This document shows, in pieces, positions 50,474-59,405 of a DNA stretch of 64,000 nucleotides. How positions within the stretch are numbered: position 1 is the stretch's first letter; every line of letters begins with the position of its first letter. The notes beneath the pieces were generated by a model. It searched no databases. It saw nothing but the letters and a program-made list of their open reading frames with translations, and had not been told where the DNA came from. The stretch covers positions 1-64,000 of the forward strand of contig SIAP01000010.1 of the NCBI GenBank assembly GCA_009691725.1. Reading direction: 5' to 3'. Source of the DNA: Phycisphaerales bacterium (GTDB lineage: Bacteria > Planctomycetota > Phycisphaerae > Phycisphaerales > SM1A02). The position numbers and the translations under genes were made by a program.

Positions 50474-51601
50474 TCACGGCGTCGCCGCCTGTGGCTGCGC
50501 ACTGCGAATCCATCGAATCGAATCCATGATGGTGTTCGATGCCTTGCGAACGAGTGTCATGCGAACCATCGGATCATTCCAATCCGCGGGCGGTCGCAAG
50601 TCGAGATACTCCTTCACGAACGCCTCGCGCCAGACGCGCGTGCCAAGTGTTTCGTCTTGCTGAGGGTGCTTCGAATATCCACCGACCGCCAACTCAATGC
50701 CGTATCCCACACCAGTCCAGAGGGCGACACCACACGCACCGGCTTGGACCGCTGGCTGGACTTGATCTTCGATGAATTGATCTTGAGGAACTGCCGTTCC
50801 CGCCAGCGCGACTCCGTTGGGTTGCCAGAGTGAACTGACGGTTGGAATGACGGGCTTGCCAGCCGCAAGAATCTTCGCCAATCCCACGGATGTCGTTCGC
50901 CACGCACGCCCATGCTCACGAACCAACTGCGGAGTCGTGGGTTCAAACATCATCGGGTCGTAGACGGGATAGATGCTCGGACTGAGCCAATCGACTTCTG
51001 CAGCGAGCGGCGCATAGATCTTGTGCAGACGGTCGAGCAACGCAGCCTTCGCCGGCGCAGTCGCAGTCACCCAGTTCTTGCCGTCAAGCCAATAGGGCAC
51101 GAATGGTGCTCCGTACAGAGTCCATCGGATACCTGGAAAGCGTGCACGAACTGCGCGCAGGGTCGCGACAAGCGTCGCAACCGCATCGCCACACTTGGAA
51201 TTCTCCACTCCTAACTGCAGATGGGCGGTGAATGGATCCTCGAAGTCCAGCATCCCCCATCGGATGGAACCTGCTGGATTCGCCGCGATTTTGCGGTGGA
51301 TCTCGCGAAGGACTGCCTCCACATCAATCACCCCGGTGCGTGCCGCTTGGGGATCGCATCCTTGATAGATGATGAGATACCTCTGCGCATCAAGTTGCTC
51401 AGCACGCCGCGCAACACCCTCGTCTGGAATCTCGTCGAAGAGAATCTGGATGGTGGCGATCGTCGCAGCGTTTGGTGCTGGTGCTGGCCCAGGTGTTGCG
51501 ACAGGTGTTGCGACAGGGACCGGCAGCGACTGCGCCTGCAGCAGGGCCGAGCATGCAATCAATGCCAATCCGGCGCGGAGAGACCCCGATCCCATGCGCA
51601 T
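50474..51601 (-). CDS. Secreted protein of unknown function, possible TIM-barrel glycosidase-like
   Basis: 375 residues from ATG 51601 (ATG 51595 also possible). A signal peptide (RAGLALIACSALLQAQS) is followed by a Pro/Ala/Val linker (PVATPVATPGPAPAP). I do not recognise a named family. The rest has the look of a glycoside hydrolase-like TIM barrel: RYLIIYQG, SIRWGMLDFEDPF with a DFED acidic cluster at a strand end, RWTLYGAPFVPYW, VDWLSPSIYPVYDP, and GACGVALWTGVGY. It sits inside the polysaccharide operon between gmd (TGATG overlap) and the Wzy-like gene, so action on the secreted glycan is a reasonable guess only. Confidence 0.65.
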   Translation of the reverse strand: MRMGSGSLRAGLALIACSALLQAQSLPVPVATPVATPGPAPAPNAATIATIQILFDEIPDEGVARRAEQLDAQRYLIIYQGCDPQAARTGVIDVEAVLREIHRKIAANPAGSIRWGMLDFEDPFTAHLQLGVENSKCGDAVATLVATLRAVRARFPGIRWTLYGAPFVPYWLDGKNWVTATAPAKAALLDRLHKIYAPLAAEVDWLSPSIYPVYDPMMFEPTTPQLVREHGRAWRTTSVGLAKILAAGKPVIPTVSSLWQPNGVALAGTAVPQDQFIEDQVQPAVQAGACGVALWTGVGYGIELAVGGYSKHPQQDETLGTRVWREAFVKEYLDLRPPADWNDPMVRMTLVRKASNTIMDSIRWIRSAQPQAATP

Positions 51602-52650
51602 CACTGGTCGTGCCCAACGCCCGCAGGGAGCGAGTGCCCCGCGTTTCGAAGAGTCTGTTCGCGCCGAGCGATTTCCATGTCGCTGTCCACCATCATCGCT
51701 GCGAGTGACTCGACCGAGCATTTCGCTTGCCACTGCAATTTAGATTTCGCCTTTGATGCATCGCCTTGGAGTTGCTCCACTTCTGCGGGGCGCAGATACC
51801 GAGGATCGATCTCGATGAAGTCCTTGCCATCCAATCCTGCGTGCGCAAACGCGAGATCGCAGAACGCACGAACCGAAATCATCTTCCCCGTTGCAATGAC
51901 AAAGTCGTCGCCGACGGGTTGTTGCACCATTCGCCACATGGCATCGACATACTCGCCAGCGAATCCCCAGTCGCGCATCGCGTCGAGGTTTCCGAGATAG
52001 AGCTTCTTCTGTAATCCAAGTTTGATGCGTCCGACCGCACGGGTGATCTTGCGAGTCACAAATGTCTCGCCCCTGCGCGGACTTTCGTGATTGAAGAGGA
52101 TGCCGCAACTGGCGTGGATGCCATAACTCTCTCGGTAATTCACAGTGATCCAGTGACTCATCGCTTTCGCGCAACCGTACGGAGAGCGTGGGTAAAAGGG
52201 AGTTGTCTCGCGCTGGGGCACTTCCTGCACCCTGCCGAACATCTCGCTCGAACTCGCCTGATAGAAACGCACCGCGCGACCCGCGCTCTGCTGAAATGCG
52301 CGGATCGCCTCAAGCAGGCGAATCGTCCCCATGGCGACAGAGTCTGCGGTGTAGACGGGTTGATCAAAACTCACACGAACATGACTCTGCGCGCCCAGGT
52401 TGTAGACCTCATCGGGCGCGACGAGATGCATCACGTTGAGCAGCCCGTTTGCATCGCAGAGGTCCCCGTAGTGCAACTTGAGTTGCACACCCGTCTCGTG
52501 GGGATCTCGGTAGAGATGCTCGATGCGCTCGGTATTGAAAGTCGAACTGCGACGGATGATTCCGTGCACCTCATATCCCTTGGCGAGGAGGAGTTCGGCG
52601 AGATAACTGCCATCTTGCCCAGTGATTCCGGTGATGATCGCTTTCTTCAA
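51601..52650 (-). CDS. gmd: GDP-mannose 4,6-dehydratase
   Basis: 349 residues with the extended-SDR Rossmann site [17 protein letters not shown], the NLGAQSHV motif, the substrate-region ASSSEMFG and [10 protein letters not shown] (active-site Tyr-xxx-Lys), and [18 protein letters not shown]. It converts GDP-D-mannose to GDP-4-keto-6-deoxymannose. The start is TTG 52650, supported by GAGGA 7 bases upstream (52658-52662) and by the exact family N-terminus MKKAIITG. First gene of the long operon, divergent from fcl. Confidence 0.97.
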   Translation of the reverse strand: MKKAIITGITGQDGSYLAELLLAKGYEVHGIIRRSSTFNTERIEHLYRDPHETGVQLKLHYGDLCDANGLLNVMHLVAPDEVYNLGAQSHVRVSFDQPVYTADSVAMGTIRLLEAIRAFQQSAGRAVRFYQASSSEMFGRVQEVPQRETTPFYPRSPYGCAKAMSHWITVNYRESYGIHASCGILFNHESPRRGETFVTRKITRAVGRIKLGLQKKLYLGNLDAMRDWGFAGEYVDAMWRMVQQPVGDDFVIATGKMISVRAFCDLAFAHAGLDGKDFIEIDPRYLRPAEVEQLQGDASKAKSKLQWQAKCSVESLAAMMVDSDMEIARREQTLRNAGHSLPAGVGHDQ

Positions 52651-52657
52651 CGGGAGG

Positions 52658-52662
52658 TCCTC
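52658..52662 (-). promoter_or_regulatory. Ribosome binding site for TTG start of gmd
   Basis: GAGGA on the minus strand, 7 bases before TTG 52650. It supports this rare start codon; no in-frame ATG exists nearby. Confidence 0.5.
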
Positions 52663-52753
52663 ATCGGAAAGATCATATCGGGGGACTTTCCATCGAACCG
52701 TCTGCGCAACTGAATGCCGCTACAGTTTGCGTGTGGTCACGCCATCGCACGAC

Positions 52754-53695
52754 ATGAGCCAATTCGTCCACCAGCGCATCGTGGTCACAGGCGGCGCTGG
52801 CTTTCTCGGCAGCGTCCTCGTTGCAAGCCTTGTGGCGCGCGGAGTCCGACAGGTTCTTGTGCCACGGCGTGCCCAGTATGACCTGACGAATCAGGCGGAT
52901 GTTTCGCGCATGTATGACCAGATGAAGCCAGATGTGGTCTTTCATCTTGCTGCAGAGGTCGGCGGGATCGGCGCAAACATGGCCAATCCTGGGAGGTACT
53001 TCTTTGCGAACATGGCGATGGCGCTGCATCTCATCGAGGAGGCGCGCGCGCGCGGACTCGACAAGTTCGTGCAAGTCGGCACGATTTGCGCCTATCCAAA
53101 GTTCACCCCCGTTCCGTTTCGCGAATCTGACCTGTGGAATGGCTATCCAGAGGAGACCAACGCTCCGTATGGCATTGCGAAAAAGGCTGCGATGGTGATG
53201 CTCGACGCGTATCACCGTCAGTACGGATTGAAGAGCACCTATGTCTTGCCAGTGAATCTCTATGGCCCAGGCGACAATTTCAAGACCACGTCATCGCATG
53301 TCATCCCGGCATTGGTGCGAAAGTGTGTTGAGGCGGTCGATGCTGGAGCGGCTCACATCGACTGTTGGGGAACGGGATCGGCGAGTCGCGAGTTTCTCTA
53401 TGTCGATGATGCCGCCGAGGGGGTGATTCGTGCTGCACAGGTGCTCAACACGCCTGACCCCATCAATCTCGGCACCGGCGTGGAGATTTCCATTCGTGAA
53501 CTTGTCGTCTTGATCGCCAGCCTCTCTGGCTTCACTGGAGCAATCCGCTGGGATGACACCAAGCCAGATGGTCAACCGCGCAGATGCCTCGACACTTCGC
53601 GTGCGACAGCGTTGCTCGACTGGCGCGCACAGGTTGGCTTCGAAGATGGACTTCGCAGGACGATTGACTGGTATCGCGCGAATCGCAGCAGCTGA
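52754..53695 (+). CDS. fcl: GDP-L-fucose synthase (GDP-4-keto-6-deoxymannose 3,5-epimerase/4-reductase)
   Basis: 313 residues, family-standard length. [11 protein letters not shown] binds [23 protein letters not shown] is the Fcl signature; [17 protein letters not shown] (Tyr-xxx-Lys) and [10 protein letters not shown] follow. Acts after Gmd to form GDP-L-fucose. ATG 52754 has no clear ribosome site. The 103-base gap to gmd (52651-52753) must hold both promoters, but I could not identify -35/-10 pairs with confidence. Confidence 0.96.
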   Translation: MSQFVHQRIVVTGGAGFLGSVLVASLVARGVRQVLVPRRAQYDLTNQADVSRMYDQMKPDVVFHLAAEVGGIGANMANPGRYFFANMAMALHLIEEARARGLDKFVQVGTICAYPKFTPVPFRESDLWNGYPEETNAPYGIAKKAAMVMLDAYHRQYGLKSTYVLPVNLYGPGDNFKTTSSHVIPALVRKCVEAVDAGAAHIDCWGTGSASREFLYVDDAAEGVIRAAQVLNTPDPINLGTGVEISIRELVVLIASLSGFTGAIRWDDTKPDGQPRRCLDTSRATALLDWRAQVGFEDGLRRTIDWYRANRSS

Positions 53696-53716
53696 TTGCT
53701 CGTCCTGCTGTCGGAT

Positions 53717-55279
53717 TCACTGCCAATCAGCAAGCACTGTCGCGAGGTCGACCCCATTGACGATGCCGTCATTGTTGATGTCGGCATCTGCGTTGTCGGT
53801 CGCCCATGCGGCCAGAACCGCAGCGAGGTCAGCGCCATTCACGACACCATCTCGATTGACATCGCCGGGTGTCGTTGGGTTTGAACCCACGAGCCCATCG
53901 TCACCAACGCGTTGGGCAGCGATATCCATTGCACCAATGCCGCCATTTGGCCAGACGAAGACCGACGCGCTCGACTGACGAACAGACATCATCATCCCCT
54001 TGTCGGTCGCACCGTCAACTCGTGACGCGAGTGCCCACTGCACAACACCCGCTGCACTCACGCGCTGCGAGTAGATGGAGTCTTGGCTCGCCGCGGTGGA
54101 TGTCTGCCACGCGAATGTTGCGCCGCCGATGCCGGCAGTGGCTGCGGTGAAGTCGGTCGAGTATTGCGCAACGACTGGAGAGACAGAAAGAGCTGACTCT
54201 CCCCAGAGCCGCGCGCCGTTTCCACTGAGCGCGAAGGCTTGCGCTGCGACCCCGTAGTTCGAACTGGCCGGCACATGCTCTGGAAACACGACATAGATCC
54301 GATCTGCCGCTGCATCGACCGCGAATCGTGGAGAGACGCGCTCAAGTGTTGTGGTCGATGCCACCGGCGCACCGTTGGCACCAAACTTTGCGACGCCTTG
54401 CATGTCAAGGAACTGCACGGAACATTGCAGAGGAGTCGATGTGTACCAACAGAAGACATACCCCACGCCGGGAATCGATTGGCACGGTGGATAGTTTCCA
54501 ATCTGCAGCGATCCAGTTGAAAAGACAACCGCAGGCGCGGTCGATCCGGTTGTCCATCCCAAGACGCCCGCTGGCGAAACGCGCCACGCCTTCAGTGTCT
54601 TTGCTCCCGTGAATCCAACTTGTCGAACGCATGAGACCATCACGCCCCCCGTGGCATCGGCCGCTGGCCAGAGGTCCGCATTGGTTGTCTGCGCGGTGCC
54701 GTCTTGGATTGCCACGGGAGTTGCCCAGAGCATTGCGCCGGTGACCGGATTGAGTTTCTGCAACTTGGATGCGGTGCCCTGATTCCACGAGCAATAGATC
54801 GAACCATCAAATGGATCCTGGCGAACCTTTGGATTTGCGACATACGCACCCAGTGGATCTGGCATCGTGCTCGTCCAGAGAATCACACCTGTTGATGAAA
54901 GAAGCGACACGCTGATTCGATCGCCCCCCAGCCGATCGTCGTTGTATGCAACGGCGAGTTTCCCGCCGCTCACGGGCGAGGAGTAGTAATCAACGGTCGA
55001 TGAGTAACTGCGGTCAGCGATCAGCGTTCCGTTGGGACCCCATGATGGAGTTCCCGTTGCGTCGAAGTGATTTGCGCGTACGTCATATCCACCGGTCGCG
55101 TTGTCGAACCACGACATGAAGAAGCCATCATTGCTCGCGGCAGAGAGTTTGGGTTGCACTTGATCGTTCGCGCCGCTGGCAAGAATCGTGGTTGCGATCG
55201 GTGACCAGGCGAGCGTGAGTGCTGCTGCAGTCACCGCGACGACCGAAGTCACGGTGACGGCGAATCTGAGATTGCTCAT
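53717..55279 (-). CDS. Secreted beta-propeller-like protein with C-terminal dockerin-type repeats
   Basis: 520 residues from ATG 55279. A signal peptide (VTVTSVVAVTAAALTLAWSP) precedes a beta-rich body with repeated blade-like segments (GGKLAVAYNDDRLGGDRISVSLL; FDGSIYCSWNQGTASKLQKLNP). The C-terminus carries two Ca-binding dockerin-like repeats: GDVNRDGVVNGADLAAVLAAW and ADINNDGIVNGVDLATVLADW, the form very frequent in Phycisphaerae secreted proteins. No cohesin partner is visible. Function unknown; probably extracellular. The stop is 21 bases from the fcl stop on the other strand. Confidence 0.85.
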   Translation of the reverse strand: MSNLRFAVTVTSVVAVTAAALTLAWSPIATTILASGANDQVQPKLSAASNDGFFMSWFDNATGGYDVRANHFDATGTPSWGPNGTLIADRSYSSTVDYYSSPVSGGKLAVAYNDDRLGGDRISVSLLSSTGVILWTSTMPDPLGAYVANPKVRQDPFDGSIYCSWNQGTASKLQKLNPVTGAMLWATPVAIQDGTAQTTNADLWPAADATGGVMVSCVRQVGFTGAKTLKAWRVSPAGVLGWTTGSTAPAVVFSTGSLQIGNYPPCQSIPGVGYVFCWYTSTPLQCSVQFLDMQGVAKFGANGAPVASTTTLERVSPRFAVDAAADRIYVVFPEHVPASSNYGVAAQAFALSGNGARLWGESALSVSPVVAQYSTDFTAATAGIGGATFAWQTSTAASQDSIYSQRVSAAGVVQWALASRVDGATDKGMMMSVRQSSASVFVWPNGGIGAMDIAAQRVGDDGLVGSNPTTPGDVNRDGVVNGADLAAVLAAWATDNADADINNDGIVNGVDLATVLADWQ

Positions 55280-55338
55280 GATGCGAGTATGGCTCAATGA
55301 GAACGCGGGGGCAAGAGAAATCTGAAAGAAATCGCAAG

Positions 55339-55656
55339 TTAATCGAAGAGACCAGGCTCTGCACGAGTTCTCGGAGCATCCAGTGATGGCGTCTGCACTG
55401 GCAGGCGCGTGGTCGATCCAGTGAATTCCTCGTCATCGGCATTTGGGTTTTCGCTTGTCCAGTTGATAAATGTCTCGACTTCATGGGCAATTGCGCTCTC
55501 ACGCCACGCCGCACCAAACCGAGTGCGAATGCCAAGCCAGATGTGCGCGTATGCGTTTCGTTTGGCGATCGCACCGTGTGGATGGAGCAGTGGTTGAATC
55601 GTCGCACCGGTCGATGCGACGAGTTCGCGTATTCGCGCGATCTCCTCTTTGAGCAT
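55339..55656 (-). CDS. Hypothetical protein, 105 aa
   Basis: About 105 residues from ATG 55656 (MLKEEIARIRELVASTG). An alternative ATG at 55707 adds 17 residues and lies in the palindrome GCATGC that also contains the start of the large + gene. I do not recognise a family. It has an Arg/Trp-rich segment (YAHIWLGIRTRFGAAWRESAIAHEVETFINW) and an acidic, Thr/Pro-rich tail, with no signal peptide. It is upstream of the dockerin-protein gene on the same strand with a 59-base gap. Confidence 0.55.
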   Translation of the reverse strand: MLKEEIARIRELVASTGATIQPLLHPHGAIAKRNAYAHIWLGIRTRFGAAWRESAIAHEVETFINWTSENPNADDEEFTGSTTRLPVQTPSLDAPRTRAEPGLFD

Positions 55657-55705
55657 CAGTGAACGGTAGCAGTTGTGATCCTCTGACCCGTCTACTCTGA
55701 ATTGC

Positions 55706-58700
55706 ATGCCGATTGCTCATTCGTTGTGGGGTTCCGTCATCGCTGCGTGCTGTGTGATGCAGGTCACACCTCCACCGATCCACGTGCTCGTGCCTGATGG
55801 ATTTCGGGTTGAACTCTTCGCGCGAGAGCCGCTCGTCGCAGATCCCGTTGCATTCGACATCGATGCGCGGGGTCGCATCTTCGTGGCGGAGAGTCACCGG
55901 CAAGAACGGGGCATTGAAGACAATCGCTCGAGCGCCTTTTGGTTGATGGATGATCTCGCAGCGCACACCGTCGAAGACCGACTGCGCTACTACGAGAAGT
56001 GGAAGGACAAACGCAAGAACGGGATGGACTATTACAGCGCGTTTGTCGATCGCGTGCGCATGGTGGAAGACTCCGATGGCGATGGACTGGGCGACCGAGT
56101 CACGAACTTCTCGCCAGACTTTCGCGATCCTCTTGATGGCACTGGCGCTGGTGTGCTCGTGGACGGCGATGATGTGTTCTACACATGCATTCCACATCTT
56201 TGGAGAATGCGCGACGGCGATGGTGATGGCATCAGCGAGCGTCCCGAGTCGATCTTCGATGGATTCGGTGTTCGCACGGCACTGCGAGGTCACGACATGC
56301 ACGGACTCATCATCGGGATGGATGGACTCCTCTATTGGTCGATTGGAGATCGTGGCTACTCGGTGACGACGCGCGAGGGCTCGCTGCTTGCGGATCCAAA
56401 GTCAGGCGCTGTGTTTCGATGTCGTCCGGATGGGACGCACCTTGAATTGTTTGCGACGGGCCTGCGAAATCCCCAGGAACTCGCCTTCAATGAGTTTGGC
56501 GATCTCTTCACGGGCGACAACAATTCAGACGGTGGCGACAAGGCGCGATTTGTTTTCGTGATGCACGGTGGCGAGACGGGGTGGGACATGAACTACCAGA
56601 CGCTCGAGGGATCGAATCAGCGAGGTCCGTGGAATCAAGAGGGCATCTGGCATGTGCGCGGCGCACACGAGCGCGATCATCCTGCGTGGGTGCTGCCGCC
56701 ACTGGCGCACATTGGCAGCGGTCCATCCGGACTGGCGTATGCGCCGGGAACGATGTTGTCCGCAGAGTGGGCGAATCGCTTTTACATGTGCGACTTTCTT
56801 GGCAGCGACACGCACAGCAGTGTGCTGGCGATTCAAGCGGTACGAAGTGGTGCTGGGTATGAGGTGACTGAAGTGAAACCCTTCGCACGCGAAGTCCTCG
56901 CGACCGATGTGGCGTTTGGTCCAGATGGTCGCGTCTATGTGAGTGATTGGGGAGGTGGTTGGTACTCGAAGGATGCGGGAGAGATCTATGCGATCTGGGA
57001 ACCCGCTGCACGCGACGCCGCCGTGAGCGTGCAGACCCGCGCGATCATCGCACAGGGATTCGCAGGGCGAACGATTGATGAACTTGTCCCGTTGCTTGCG
57101 CATCAAGACATGCGTGTTCGCAGAGGTGCGCACTTCGCGCTCGCTTCGATGAGTTCATCATCGACGCTGGCGTTGCTCGCCGTCGCACAGGCGGGCGATT
57201 CGATTGACGATGCTCCAGAAGATGTTCAGTCGCTGCGCCGTCTTGCGCAGATGCACGCCATCTGGGCACTTGGTATGCAGGCCTGTGGAGTGCGATGCGA
57301 TGTGGTGACGACTCCCGACCCGCTCGCGCCACTTGTGTCGCTCCTCGACAGCGACGACAGGGAAATCCGCGCCCAAGTTGCCCGCACCCTCGGCGAGGCG
57401 CGCTACCAACCTGCCGCCGCGAAGTTGATGGAGCATCTCTTTGATGAAGATCTTCGCGTGCGGAGTGCGTGTGCGATGGCGTGTGGTCAGTTGCAGTTAC
57501 CAGATGCGGTTCCCGCGATCGCTGCTGCGCTCTGGGAGAACGATGATCGTGATGCGTTTCTTCGCCATGCGCTGGTCATGGGGCTCGCCGGATGCGCGGA
57601 CGCAGCGAAGTTGCAGGAACTCTCGGCCGACCAGTTCCAAAGCGTCCGACTCGGCGTGCTGCTGGCGATGCGCCGTCACACGGATCCTGCGATTGCTCGG
57701 TTTCTCTTCGATCCAGATCCGCGCATCACAGCAGAAGCCGCTCGCGCCATTTGGGATCTGCCGATTCCAGAAGCCTTCGGTGCGCTGGCAGAGTCCGCTG
57801 GACGCATTGCGATTCGTGGTCTGGACGAATCGGCGGCTGTTGCGTCAGTCAACTTCACCCGCGAGGTGTGGAAAGACACGAAGATCGATTCATCGATCGC
57901 ACTTGAAACGTGTGTTGCGTTTGACCGTGCTCCCGACGAATCAGCACATGTCAGTGAAGCCACCGGATTCGCTGCGCATGGCAACAGTTATGTTCAGCGA
58001 CTCCGCGGCGAGATCACGCCGAAGATCGATGGTGAGTACCAATTTTTCATCACCAGCGATGACCACAGCATCTTGACGATCACGGAGCAGGGGCGGGGGG
58101 CATCCAAGGAAGTGATCGCACGCATCGATGGCTACAGCGATCCAGAGGGATGGGAGTCAACGCCATCGCAGATGTCGCGCCCGATGGCACTGCGTGCTGG
58201 CATCACCTACGTCGTTGAAGCACGCCATGCGCAGGGCGGCGGCGGGAATCATCTGGCGATCGGATGGAAACATCCAGATGGCGCACTCGAGCGACCCATC
58301 GGAAGACGCACGAGTGATCCCAATACGACGGCATGGGCGCGGCGCGCCATCGCGGCAAATGCGGCACTCGCAATCGACGGCGGATCTGCCATCGCCAAGA
58401 TCGCTACGAATCAGGCTCTTCCGTCGGCGGTGCGGCTCGAAGCAATTGCGGCGCTCGGTGCGTACCTCGTCCCCGCAGCGCGAGACCGCGTGCATGGGCG
58501 TGTCAACCACACGCAACCCGTTGCACGCGATGCGAGTGCGTTTGTGCGAGCGATGGCTCTCTCGTTGCCATCCCTCGCGACTGATCCAGATGCGAGTGTG
58601 CGTGCCGGTGCGATGCAACTTGCGACTGCGTCTGGAATCGCGCTCGATCAGCGCGCAAATCTGGCGTGCGTGCTCGACGCAACTCGCCAGAGCGCCGAGC

Positions 58701-59359
58701 GATGCGCAGCACTCGATCAACTTGTCTCTGCGAAGGATGAGCGCGCTGGCGAGGCGATCGATGCGGCGCTTGCATCGGCAGAGCCGCGCCTGCGGATCGC
58801 CGCGCGCAATCATCTTGCCTCGCGCGATCCTGTTCGTGCTATCGCCGCTGCGATCGAAGCGCTCCACACTGGCACCGAGTCGGAGCAGCAGTCTGCGATT
58901 CGACTCTGCGCAACACTCGCGAGATCCCTCGACCATGCCACGGCGAGCGCTGCACAATCACAACTCGCCATCCTGACAGAGCGGTTCACGCGCGGTTCAC
59001 TCTCGCCTGCACTTCGGCTCGATGTCGCAGAAGCAATCGGCAGTGTTGACCTCGGTCAACTTGCACTCCTGCTGCTCGATGGCGGCGATCCTGTGCAGGG
59101 TCGTGAAGTCGTCATGTACCACTCCGGGGCGACATGCCTGCGATGCCACTCACTTGGAGGCGTTGGCGGTCATGCGGGACCTGCGCTCGATGGCGCTGGG
59201 CTGCGCCTCGATCGCACCGCACTCCTCCAATCACTCGTCGATCCGAATGCCGTCATCGCTGCGGGATTCAGCACTCCATCTGCCATGCAATCGATGACCA
59301 CGCTGCTGAGCCCACGCGAATTGCGCGATGTCATCGCGTATCTCGCGTCGCTGCGCTAG
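55706..59359 (+). CDS. PVC-type c-type cytochrome: membrane-bound dehydrogenase-like beta-propeller, HEAT repeats, PA14, heme-binding domain
   Basis: 1217 residues. A short signal-like N-terminus (LWGSVIAACCVMQV) is followed by the PVC dehydrogenase-type propeller (PDGFRVELFAREPLVADPVAFDIDARGR, LYWSIGDRGYS, FATGLRNPQELAFNEFGDLFTGDNNSDGGD, HIGSGPSGLAYAPG). A Ca-site DSDGDGLGDR lies near residue 125. HEAT-like repeats cover about 455-700 and 870-1120. A PA14-like domain (GEYQFFITSDDHSILTI, YVVEARHAQGGGGNHLAIGWKHPDG) lies at about 750-860. The c-type heme site CLRCH is near residue 1144 with a Met ligand candidate in PSAMQSM. Periplasmic or surface electron-transfer/sugar-oxidising protein; substrate unknown. 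Confidence 0.9.
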   Translation: MPIAHSLWGSVIAACCVMQVTPPPIHVLVPDGFRVELFAREPLVADPVAFDIDARGRIFVAESHRQERGIEDNRSSAFWLMDDLAAHTVEDRLRYYEKWKDKRKNGMDYYSAFVDRVRMVEDSDGDGLGDRVTNFSPDFRDPLDGTGAGVLVDGDDVFYTCIPHLWRMRDGDGDGISERPESIFDGFGVRTALRGHDMHGLIIGMDGLLYWSIGDRGYSVTTREGSLLADPKSGAVFRCRPDGTHLELFATGLRNPQELAFNEFGDLFTGDNNSDGGDKARFVFVMHGGETGWDMNYQTLEGSNQRGPWNQEGIWHVRGAHERDHPAWVLPPLAHIGSGPSGLAYAPGTMLSAEWANRFYMCDFLGSDTHSSVLAIQAVRSGAGYEVTEVKPFAREVLATDVAFGPDGRVYVSDWGGGWYSKDAGEIYAIWEPAARDAAVSVQTRAIIAQGFAGRTIDELVPLLAHQDMRVRRGAHFALASMSSSSTLALLAVAQAGDSIDDAPEDVQSLRRLAQMHAIWALGMQACGVRCDVVTTPDPLAPLVSLLDSDDREIRAQVARTLGEARYQPAAAKLMEHLFDEDLRVRSACAMACGQLQLPDAVPAIAAALWENDDRDAFLRHALVMGLAGCADAAKLQELSADQFQSVRLGVLLAMRRHTDPAIARFLFDPDPRITAEAARAIWDLPIPEAFGALAESAGRIAIRGLDESAAVASVNFTREVWKDTKIDSSIALETCVAFDRAPDESAHVSEATGFAAHGNSYVQRLRGEITPKIDGEYQFFITSDDHSILTITEQGRGASKEVIARIDGYSDPEGWESTPSQMSRPMALRAGITYVVEARHAQGGGGNHLAIGWKHPDGALERPIGRRTSDPNTTAWARRAIAANAALAIDGGSAIAKIATNQALPSAVRLEAIAALGAYLVPAARDRVHGRVNHTQPVARDASAFVRAMALSLPSLATDPDASVRAGAMQLATASGIALDQRANLACVLDATRQSAERCAALDQLVSAKDERAGEAIDAALASAEPRLRIAARNHLASRDPVRAIAAAIEALHTGTESEQQSAIRLCATLARSLDHATASAAQSQLAILTERFTRGSLSPALRLDVAEAIGSVDLGQLALLLLDGGDPVQGREVVMYHSGATCLRCHSLGGVGGHAGPALDGAGLRLDRTALLQSLVDPNAVIAAGFSTPSAMQSMTTLLSPRELRDVIAYLASLR

Positions 59360-59405
59360 CGACACGTGATGCGAGTATTCACCGGTTCGCGCTGGGATGG
59401 ACGGT

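Noticed and set aside
50474-51733. Upstream extension of the unknown secreted protein to 51733
   Set aside because: It would overlap the gmd 3' end by 133 bases and place a basic Arg-rich segment before the signal peptide; ATG 51601 fits the TGATG junction.
55705-55710. GCATGC palindrome as shared start of two divergent genes
   Set aside because: The minus-strand gene is better started at 55656, so the second ATG is probably unused.
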